From Lepeophtheirus salmonis (lineage: Eukaryota; Arthropoda; Copepoda; Siphonostomatoida; Caligidae), in NCBI RefSeq assembly GCF_016086655.4, contig NW_027294220.1, positions 120,158-184,157 of the forward strand: DNA of 64,000 nucleotides, in the 5' to 3' direction. Below, piece by piece: positions 54,927 to 64,000 of this stretch. The position numbers and the translations under genes are program-made. The notes under the pieces are model-generated. The model saw only the letters and a program-made list of their open reading frames with translations, ran no database searches and was not told where the DNA came from. Within the stretch, counting starts at the first letter, position 1. Each line of letters begins with the position of its first letter.

Positions 54927-55622
54927 TACAGAGTGGTCCATTAAAAACTGAACACTTTGAATTTTAAAATTCAACAAGATATAAATTATTCATTTACAAT
55001 AGAATTTCAACAAAAAAATACTATAAATAGATGTGTGTCTGAGCTCTCTTATTCATTAATGCGGCAATTATGGCTTCGAGGCGGCAGTGGAAGGCCTGGC
55101 ACGCACTACGGATGTAGTCCTCTGTCCGGGCGTCCCAGTGCTGGCTGACAGTGACATTGAGGACCTCGGTGTTTTGATAACAGACACTGCAGGCCTTCCC
55201 TTCAACATGCACCTGAAAGGTGTAGTCAAGGGGGCCAATAGTGCCTAAAAAGAGTTCTAAAGAGTCTTAAAACAAAAGAGGTTGGTGTCTTTCATTCCTG
55301 TTGTTAAAGATGACCTCTCCATCCTCAAGAGTCTCTTTCCACCCACTTTTTGATAGTTCTATGGACAGTCTTGTGTAAAACCCCGTGATCTCTAGCATGG
55401 GCCCTCGTAGACTTGAGGGGATTGGTCTGAGCTGTTTTCTTTAAAGAACCCTTCTCTTCTCCAACGTTTTGGAATTGCTGACGGCGTAGACGGTGGTCCT
55501 GGAGACCTTGTTTTGTCACTAATTACTTATGCTTTAATATATTTAACAAAATATGAATTAATTTCAATCCCTCAACCTTCATTAATTCATTAAGTGTTCA
55601 GATGTCAATGGACCACCCTGTA
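54927..55622 (-). mobile_element. Mariner family B, internally deleted copy 3
   Basis: TA-flanked, about 690 bp, with ends cagagtggtccattaaaaac and gatgtcaatggaccaccctg. Minus-strand frames give the N-terminal part (HARDHGVLHKTVHRTIKKWV) and the C-terminal part (KACSVCYQNTEVLNVTVSQHW, DYIRSACQAFHCRLEAIIAA). These lie directly next to each other, so the catalytic centre has been removed. Confidence 0.85.
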
Positions 55623-56189
55623 TTTGAAACTTGAATATTTAATTAATTAATCTTATAATATTTAATGTATATATATGATATAGTTCCTAGGAATTTGATT
55701 CGATCTTAGATACTTGGAGCTAGATAAATTGTATTTACAAGTGCGAAATGCTAGCAAATGATGTGAATATATTATCTTCGTCCATCAGATTAAAGGAAAC
55801 CCTAGACATTCAATTCTTGCTGAGGAATTAATAATATAAAGTGTAACCCAATTACATATTATGCTTATCACTATATGTAGTCAAGGTATCTAGTATTCTT
55901 TAACTTTTAAGAAAATTCTTATAATCCACACACCCGATGTAGTCTGTAACTCAATACGAACAAAGTATCTTATGTTCCACGTGAGTATGTACCTATTTTT
56001 AAGGACGAAGGAAGGTTTAATTATTATTATCCTCATGTTGTCATTTGAATTCGAGAACTAACAATAAGTCTAGTAGCTAGGCTGACTGGGTGTGTTTAAT
56101 TTAAGAAATATGTCTACAAGCTTTCTTTTTATAATCAAATATTCTCTTACCACGTGGAGTAAATATATTTTTATTTTTCATAGTATAAT
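55623..56189. other. No gene seen
   Basis: AT-rich spacer before the long T-family array. Confidence 0.4.
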
Positions 56190-57985
56190 ATGGGGGTGCG
56201 CAGGATGATTATATTATTTGGAAAAAATCCAAGAAATATATATATTTTTTTAAATTTCAAACGTCCATAGCACTTCATTTCAAATATTTAATTGTTTGAA
56301 CAAAATTTCAGAAATACAAAAGTACTCAAAAAAAGTTAATTTTTTTGGAAAAAAAAAAAATTCAAAATCCATAGCTATTCAAAGAAAATTATTTTTTTAC
56401 ATTTTTTTTCAAAAATCCATATCTTTAAATAGAAAATTTAATTTTTTGGAAAAAAATCCAAATAATATATTTATATTTTTTTAATTTCAAAAGTCCATAG
56501 TTTTCTCAGAAAATTAAATATTTGAAAAAAATGTTTTTAAATATTTAATTGTTTGAACAAAATTTCAAAATACAAAACTACTCAAAAAAAGTTAATTTTT
56601 ATGGGAAAAAAAATTTTCAAAATCCATAGATATTCGAAGAAAATATATTTTTTTAATATTTTTTTTCAAAAATCATAGATTTAAATAGAAAATTTAATTT
56701 TTTGGAAAAAAAAATCCAAAAATATATTTATATTTTTTAATTTCAAAAGTCCATAGCTTTTCACAGAAAATTAAATATTTGAAAAAAATTTTAATTATTT
56801 AATTGTTTGAACAAAATTTCAAAAATAAACAGCTGCTCAAAAAAAATGAAATTTTTTGTTAAGAAAAAAATTAAAAATCCATAGCTATTCAAAGAAAAAC
56901 ATTTTTTAAAAAAATCCAAATTTAAATAGAAAATTTTATTTTTTGAAAAAAAAATCCAAAAAATATATTTATATTTTTTAATTTCAAAAGTCCATAAGAA
57001 AATTAAATATTTAAAAAAATTTCAATATATAAAACAAAATTTCAAAAATACACAGCTACTCAAAAAAATTCAAAAAAGAAAATATTTTTTTTTTTTTCTA
57101 AAATCTTTAAATAGAAAATTTAATTTTTTGGGAAAAAATCCAGGAAATATATTTATATTTTTATAATTTCAAAAGTCCATAGTTTTTCACAGAAAATTAA
57201 ATATTTGAAAAAAAAATTCAAATATTTAATTGTTTGAACAAAATTTCAAAAATACACAGCTGCTCAAAAAAAAATGAGATTTTTGTAAAAAAAAAATTAA
57301 AAATCCATAGCTATTCAAAGAAAAACATTTTTTTAAATTTTTTTCTCAAAAATCCATAGATTTAAATAGAAAATTTAATTTTTTGGAAAAAAATCCAAAA
57401 AATATATTTATATTTTTTTAATTTCAAAAGTACATAGCTTTTCAGAGAAAATTAAATATTTGAAAAAAAAATTTCAAATATTTAATTGTTTGAACAAAAT
57501 TTCAAAATTACACAGCTACTCAAAAAAAAATGAAATTTTTGTGAAGAAAAAATTCAAAAATCCATAGCTATTCAAAGAAAATTATTTTTTTTGATTTTTT
57601 TTTTCAAAAATCTATAGCTTTTCAGAGAAAATTAAATTTTTTGGAAAAAAAAATTCAAATATTAAATTGTTCGACCAAAATTTCAAAAAAAAAATCAAAA
57701 AGCCAATTAATTAAGCCAGACAATTAATTTGTTTAATTTTTTGTGAAAAACGAATTTCAAAAATCCACATCAATTCACAAAAAAATAAAAATTTTTGTAT
57801 ATAAATTTCAAATTATTTGACCGAATGATTTTTTTTCTAGAAAAGATCCGTTTAAAAAATATATTTTTACCCATATTTTCGCGTATAATTTTTTCGCCCT
57901 TACCAAAACTTTTTTAGTAAAACAGCACAAATTCCTTCATTTGTGGGGAAGGGGTACACCCCTCAACCTAAGTATTTTGGGTTAT
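56190..57985 (+). repeat. Expanded T-family array, about 255-bp higher-order units
   Basis: About 1.8 kb of near-identical blocks. The marker 'atttaattgtttgaacaaaa' (or a variant) recurs near 56288, 56545, 56799, about 57030 (broken), 57226, 57482 and 57663. Spacings are therefore roughly 257, 254, 230, 200, 256 and 181 bp. Each full unit also has 'aaatccatagctattcaaag', 'ttaaatagaaaatttaattt' and 'tttcaaaagtccatag' blocks. The array closes with the family's GC-rich end 'ggggaaggggtacacccctc'. It has no coding capacity. Confidence 0.85.
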
Positions 57986-60603
57986 TAGGATGTTCAGGAA
58001 GCTGTTGCGAGACTGAAAGTTACGTGTCTTTCCCAAAATAAAGCACTCCTCATTGCGTAAAAAAAAATATACTCATACTCATAAAACCAACGTGAGAATC
58101 ATTCTAAAAATTTTAAGTTCTTTATATTTTTTTTTTTATGTTAGGCAGAAGAGTGTTTGATTCATTTTAATTTCTTAATATCCTGGGCAATGCCGGGCAG
58201 ACCTAGTCTAGTACATATGAAAGAAGTATTTGTAGATGCTTACTATCCTTTTGAGTGATGCTAAAAATATGAGTAATCATTACTCTAATATTTACACTTT
58301 GACTAGAATTTAAGTAATATTGAATTTTCACAACAAATATTATGGACAATTTCTTTGTAATTTTCAGAAAATTGTCAGTTTTAGTCAAGTCCAGTTTTTC
58401 TCCGAGTTCGAGAAGACTTTTCTCAAAGCCCAATAGGTATATAATACAATCCCTATCATTATCTTACGAGAGTAAACGACACTCAAAATCACAGCTTCTT
58501 TTCATTTTTTTAATACGAATATTTAAAAGTTCAAATTAAGGACCATTATCGGAGAAATTTGCCAAAACGTCAAGTTCTTTAGCAGCGATTACACCCTCCA
58601 AATTTGTAGGAATGGGTTTTATGTTGCATCTTCAAACATAAATTATCTCCTGCACTTTGAATTTGATGGCCTCCACCATAAAAGCCCTTGGAAGATTCGT
58701 AGTGGCCACATCTGCCCAATCAGTTTTGACGTGGAGACTTGTAGATTTTCTTTTATTTTTATTCCACACATTCGTACCAAAGGACATAAGTGAGCACACT
58801 CGTAAATGTGCATGGACCTTTCTATTTTCTCACTAGATGAGGTTCATTTTATACTCTCATCCTCGTGTAAATTGATCAAGTCGTGATTTTGTAGCATAGC
58901 CATTTCTGCTTAGATGAAGTAAAAGGGGTTTTAAACAGTATTTTGTATTAATTAATGTCAGAACTCGGTCTGTTTGATTGTGTACTAGTTTTTCAGCTCA
59001 GGATTCTCCCCGACATAGTAGTTCCGTTATTATTCGTCTATTTTTAATTGACTCCAGAGTGGTCCACAACGCATAGAATCTTTATAACAAGAGAACAAGT
59101 GAAGTAGTCCTCTTGTTATAAAGTTTGGAAGACCAACCCCATTTCATGCTAAATGACCCTCTCCAAAAAAGGTAAACATCGAGTAATTATTTGATAATAA
59201 AATAGTATTAATTAAATGTTAAATTAAATTGGTATCCTATCTTATTAAAATAATTTATGTGTGTCTGTTTTGTGTGATGCATGTCTCACTTAGTAACAGA
59301 AAAAGAAGAACATATTCTATTTTAAATACGAATTAAAAAAGGGAGTTAGGAAGAAGATGAGCGAGTTAGTCTTAGTATGTATCTTCCTTCTTCATGGTTG
59401 AAGAAGGAACATGACAAGTTAGCAAGGGCAATGATAGCAAATTAATCACTGGGTCAAACATTTGAAAAAATTGCTTTATATTTACCAAAATCATTATTTT
59501 AACATGGTCAATTATATATTGCATTTTCAATAGTGTCAAAGGGGGTGCATGTTTGAATATATTTACACCAATTGGACAGAAAACCACAAAAAATGTTGTA
59601 TGCAAGGAGGTTTTACAATAGAAATTTACCTATTATATAACTATAATTTATAGTAAATCGTTTTAGGTTAAAAATTTAACATAAATAAGGTATTTTTCAT
59701 TGGCTATTTTTAAGATAGCGTGTTCGTGCTAGCCTATAGATTAAATTTATTTTTATATATCCACGTCCCAGATTTTAGACCTCAAATATTTATAGTAATA
59801 GAGTCAGTTATTCCCCTTTATTGCAATTGTACCTCCAGAGTGGTAGCTATAACAAAATCCTCCAAATATCAGAACAATTCTCACATAAATCATACACCCG
59901 AACAAGAAACGATTCAAGAAGCTTGTCATGAAATTAAGAAGAAGAGTGAGGGAATGCCCCAAAAGGAAAATAAATATGCCTTTTCGCTTAAATATATTAT
60001 TTAGGTCTATCAGGAATCTAAATATTTGTATCATTTATCTAGAGGATCTTTAAAACTTATGTGAATGATTAGGGATAATTGATTTGCGTTATAGTCTTTA
60101 AAAAAATATTAGACATGGACTAAGTATACTGTATTAATATCATATTTTATAAAAAGGGGAGAAATTATATATTATTTGTGAGAGGAGTCTAGGGACCAAG
60201 GTTAGAAGCATACTCACGAATCTTTTTCAATTTAAGAATCAATAATGATTGATTCTTAAATTGAATTAGAGTCAGAATCATCTCCCAAATCCGTTAGTAA
60301 TATTTTGAAAGGATAAATACAATTGATATACTTTATAAAATAATATGTTCAAAATACTTAATTACCTATTGGCATCTCTAAATTTATATAATTATAGTAA
60401 TAAATTATAATTACTACAATAAGAATTATAATAATAAAGGTCTTTTAAGGCCCTCTATGTTTTTACATAACAAACTATTACCTTTCAAATGTTTTGGCCA
60501 TCAATTTTTTCTTTTTTGACAACTTCAACTACTTTTTCGCATCATCACTATCTATGATTTATAGCCATTTTGTATTTCAGAAGTTGAGTGGAACGAAGGA
60601 ATC
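57986..60603. other. Intergenic, two small hairpins, no gene
   Basis: A 'cctgggcaatgccgggcagacc' tail at 58180-58201 resembles the 3' end of some SINE/LINE families. Perfect hairpins lie at 59080-59123 (14-bp arms) and 60226-60265 (18-bp arms, 4-bp loop). Frames at 58203-58539, 59372-59605 and 59720-60034 have no recognised domain. A GC-richer patch at 58640-58740 is open on the minus strand for about 30 codons only. Confidence 0.45.
60226..60265. repeat. Perfect 18-bp inverted repeat, 4-bp loop
   Basis: ttcaatttaagaatcaat, loop aatg, then its exact reverse complement. It is a likely cruciform or RNA hairpin; no function is known. Confidence 0.85.
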
Positions 60604-61110
60604 AAAAAGGCTGGTTTTTGGATTTTTTTTGGAAAAAAAAGGTAATATTAAATTTCAAATATTAAATTTTTTAGAAAAAATTTCAAAAATCCATGGCTAT
60701 TCACAAAAAATTAAAATTTCAAAAGAACACAATTGTCCAGAAAAAATTCCAAAAATTGAATTTTTTCGAAAAATAATTAAAAATCTGCAGGTAAAAAAAT
60801 TCAAAAATCCAAAGCTGTTCACAAAAACTTTCAAAATTAAATTTTTGAAAAAATTTTTTTAGTAAATATCAAATATTTAATTTTTGAAAATATTTCAAAT
60901 ATTAAATTTTGAGAAGAAAAATTTCAAAAATCCTTAGGTATTCACAGAGAAAATTAAATTTTTGGAAAAAAATTTAATATTTGAAATATTTTGTGAATAG
61001 CTATGGATTTTTGATTTTTTCTTTTTTTAAATTGATTTTTTTATTACAAAAATTTAATTATATGAGAATGTCTAAGGATTGTTGAATTATATTTTTTTTA
61101 AATTAAATGT
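60604..61110 (+). repeat. T-family element, degenerate copy
   Basis: Contains 'aaaatccatggctattcaca' and 'aatccttaggtattcacaga', and near 60970-61010 an internal inversion ('aatatttgaaatattttgtgaatagctatggattttt'). No GC-rich end is present. Confidence 0.6.
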
Positions 61111-61129
61111 TTTTATTTGTTTTATTAAA

Positions 61130-61210
61130 ATTGCAATGCCTATTCTGATGCAATTCGCGTAAAAATTCCTGATACCGATTCTTTAATATTTTAAATAATA
61201 CATCCAAATA
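61130..61210 (-). repeat. Fragment of the 29164-type hAT element
   Basis: The reverse complement gives 'aaagaatcggtatcaggaat' and 'cgaattgcatcagaat', in the order seen in 29580-29660. Confidence 0.5.
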
Positions 61211-61944
61211 CTATTTTGCTATAAATATTTAAGAATTAGGAACCTTTTGCTCACGTCCATTCGGTAGTTATTAGAATTGCTGGGGAGCAATCCTGTTCTG
61301 TCATTTCGCTTATTGTAATCGTCAGAAGTGGCACTGAACAGGTTGTTACCTATATAGTACCACGCAACCTTTCCTCCAAAAAGAACCAACTAAAAAGCCC
61401 AAAATCCTCGGGTAGTTAGCCAAATAAGTCAATCTTACGAACTGATATTTATATCTTAAGCACTCCAAGACTATCATTAATCCTAATTATATTAAAATCC
61501 TACGTAGTATTTTATTCGATACTGTATAAAATATTACTATGTAATATTTTATAAAAACGTTAGCTTTTTATATGATAATAAAAATTACTTCCTACAAATA
61601 ATAAGATGGTCAATATATACAAATTTTGGCCACGAGGGATCAACAAGAAATAGTAATCCTGTCCTTTAGGAAGCGGAGCATAAGTGTAATATAACTTATT
61701 ACCATATAAAAGATAAATTCTTATTCAAATAAGAGTTATTGGAAATAAGAAAACAACATCTGGGTTTGTCATGAGACTCTTAAGTCCATGCCCATTACCA
61801 TTCAGATGAGAAAGTGCATAAGGTCCGAGTTCTTGCTCCTAAATTCCGTCTAAGGCTAGGGTTGCGTGAATTCAAAAAATGAGGGACCTTCATTATCATC
61901 GGTAAAATAAAAAAAAACGTTACATACTGATGTTTTTAAATATA
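61211..61944. other. No gene seen
   Basis: AT-rich with a slightly GC-richer patch at 61240-61400; no motif. Confidence 0.4.
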
Positions 61945-62530
61945 CACTGGCAAGAAAAAGTTTGGAAAAATATAATTTCACATATTTTCTAACTATCTAT
62001 GAGTTTATCCTTAGGTAATACAGTAATTAGGCTATTAAAATGAAGAAAAATTATGGTTCAATATGGGTATAAACATTTATTTGTAAGAAATCAAAGTTTT
62101 TTTGTTTTTTTTAAATTCTAGCTTCACCAAAAAATCTTTCCTCTCCTTTACAGACTTTTTGACATTTTTGCTGTTAGTTATTCATAATAGGCGGGCATGA
62201 TATCATTCTTCAAAATGCTCCACAACCCATTCTTACTTGAAGGCACTTTTCTCGAACTTTCTGTCTAGATGTTACCACAATAGCTCTATGGGGTTCAAAT
62301 CAGGATAGGAGCTGTCTATTGTATAATAGATAAGATGTGAGAGGCTTGTTTCTTTTCCAATAAGTTTTTGCAGAGCTTGGCTGTATGTTTTGGGTTGTTG
62401 TCTTGTTGAAAAACAAAATCCTTCAAATTTATCTCTGTCCAGAAGGAATGGCTTGCGTCTTCAGGATAGAATTATCACCATTCTGAAGGAATTAACTAAA
62501 ATCTTTCATACTTGCCAAAGAGAAACATTA
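61945..62530 (-). pseudogene. Tc1-family transposase relic (DD34E type)
   Basis: The minus strand reads FQQDNNPKHTAKLCKNLLEKK and, about 35 residues later in a shifted frame, SYPDLNPIELLW. These are the second catalytic D (QQDN.PKHTAK) and third catalytic (NPIE) motifs of Tc1 transposases. The plus-strand start at 61945 is cactggcaagaaaaagtttgg after TA, the expected Tc1 terminal repeat. The N-terminal DNA-binding part is missing and stops interrupt the frame. The 121-codon plus-strand frame at 62390-62755 is its antisense shadow. Confidence 0.82.
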
Positions 62531-62554
62531 TATATGAAATTAAGTCTGGCCAAA

Positions 62555-62595
62555 ACAGCTGGATTTTTACAGATTTTAATGGATCACTCGGTACT
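62555..62595 (+). repeat. Terminal fragment of mariner family B
   Basis: The words acagattttaatggatcact and then cggtac correspond to the right inverted terminal repeat of family B, joined directly to the broken Tc1 relic. Confidence 0.6.
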
Positions 62596-64000
62596 GCTTA
62601 TTACTTTAAACTTAAATGTTCCTTTCTCAAGAACTTCCATAATAATAACAAAAGCTTTAGAAAATAAAAAATTATATTCTGATTGCAACTACAAAAAATT
62701 GCATTCACTTTATAGGACATACTTTACACACTTGTACGAGTACCCTTATTTTTAGGGGTTTACTAAATCAATCATGTATGTATTATACACGTATAAAGAC
62801 AATTTATTTCTTTAAAAAATTCGTATAATAATCTTCAACCCTCAAAAATGCTCCTTATTCATATGAATAGGTTATGTGATTTAAAATGTGTCTTGTTTGT
62901 TGGGGTAAAAGACCATTATAAATTATATTTTAGAAGGACAAAAATTGCTATAATGTTATTTTCTCTTCTCGAAAACAAGAACATTTTTAAACCACAAAAC
63001 CTCTTTATTTTGTGAAGGAGAGTTGTTGGTCTTCAAGATTATAATATTCAATATGATTTATAAATAAATTGTGTGTACCGGCAAGCGGGCTGTGATAGCC
63101 CACCTTAAACTTGACGCCTTAACTGAGTTCAACTTTTTTGAAGGCTAACCCATGCAAATTGTCAAATTAGTTGGGTGTGCCCCACAGGTTGAGAACTACT
63201 GCTCTAACTGCTACTGTGTCCGTCCTATTCTCAAGCTTCGAGTAGGAGGTGAACTCTCTTTCATTGCGTGCGTTTTATCAATCAATTTGATCTAAAAGTA
63301 AGTGAGATATCAAGTGGCTCAATATTATCAATAAAGTATGCAGGGCCGTACGTCAGTATTGCACTTTGTCCGCTACAGCGGACAAAAAAAAAAAACCTTA
63401 CTCAACCGTCCACCAATCATATAGGTATGTAAATATAGATGAATTAAGTCATAATTAATTATTAAAATCTATTATATATATGTAACTTATGACCAACTAA
63501 TAATAGTACTGAGTCATTATAATAAAATTACATATTTGTAGCATGTCCACCCAAAAAGGAAGCTAGATAATTTTTCTCAAAATTGAACATGGAATACATT
63601 TTCCAACAAATTATAGTTCATTTAAATGAAAAAATGATTCTGATTAATGCTTTAGGCACCACAAATTGTACTTAAAGTAGCCAAAATTCACCGGCACATT
63701 TATACAATTAGTAAATTAATCAATTATATCTCTAAGACAATATTGGGGCCAAATTAAGTCAGATAGATAAAACGGAAGTTTTAAACTACAGTTAACACTC
63801 TCGGGTATCTCAATTCATCGCAGAAGTTTGAATTCAAATTTTGTAATTTACCGTAATATCTCTTTCAAATGTGCCTGTCTTTTTATAAATATAAATGATT
63901 GAACCTTTGAATATAAAACGCGTTTTCCGCTTCCCGTGATACATTTCTGATAATTAATAAATAACTGCAATTCTTTCAAGAGTACATTACAGCCAAAAAT
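62596..64000. other. No gene; old hAT-like end near 63165-63215
   Basis: The reverse complement of 63165-63215 reads gcagtagttctcaacctgtg and then gggcaca, as in Charlie-type hAT ends. The rest, including 63340-63400 with an A-run at 63386-63397, shows no gene. Confidence 0.45.

Noticed and set aside
59080..59123. 14-bp perfect hairpin as a terminator
   Set aside because: Intrinsic terminators of this type are bacterial; in this AT-rich eukaryotic setting a 14-bp arm is only mildly surprising.

Overview
The window looks like AT-rich, repeat-laden nuclear DNA from an arthropod. The host genes are split by spliceosomal introns with GT..AG ends (one of 64 bp, one of about 1.5 kb). There are no bacterial-style operons or ribosome binding sites, and much of the sequence is transposon-derived: Tc1/mariner, hAT, MULE-like, non-LTR and LTR elements. 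The dense mariner relics and AT-rich background resemble a caligid copepod such as the salmon louse; that is an inference from memory, with no search run.

Host genes are few. (1) A sulfotransferase-like P-loop gene on + (three exons, 32267-35371) is complete in splice phase except for one apparent extra T in a T-run of exon 1. (2) Ribosomal protein uS11/RPS14 on + (39189-39647) is an intact single coding exon. (3) An equilibrative nucleoside transporter (SLC29/ENT) on - (43374-44751) has two exons and reads as intact. (4) A GT31 beta-1,3-galactosyltransferase remnant on - (15782-16493) makes best sense with a 53-bp intron, a 4-bp GATC duplication and one more indel, so it is probably a pseudogene or contains assembly errors. 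No operon-like link exists between these genes: they are unrelated housekeeping and metabolic genes separated by repeats.

Layout. 1-7.7 kb: a hAT transposase relic, a dispersed repeat, an exact 213-bp direct duplication, a perfect 34-bp hairpin and a hAT-type non-autonomous element. 10-15.2 kb: two or more mariner relics, a broken non-LTR reverse transcriptase and a MULE-like transposase fragment. 15.8-16.5 kb: the GT31 remnant. 18.5-20.3 kb: a foldback element and hAT fragments. 21.1-24.9 kb: an R2-like reverse transcriptase relic on -, split by a complete small LTR retrotransposon (22325-23557) with 255-bp LTRs, a 5-bp target duplication, a tRNA-Ser(GCU)-type primer site and a polypurine tract. 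29.2-32.1 kb: two hAT-type non-autonomous elements, the second with a perfect 8-bp target duplication just upstream of the sulfotransferase gene. 36-37 kb: another mariner relic. 39.8-55.6 kb: four members of one mariner family, three of them end-to-end internally deleted copies. 45-61 kb: seven copies of an A/T-tract element built from variable internal tandem repeats, one expanded into a roughly 1.8-kb array. 61.9-62.6 kb: a Tc1 relic.

The most noteworthy object is the nested miniature LTR retrotransposon. No novel multi-gene system was seen. Many short open frames in the AT-rich background have no support and are left out.
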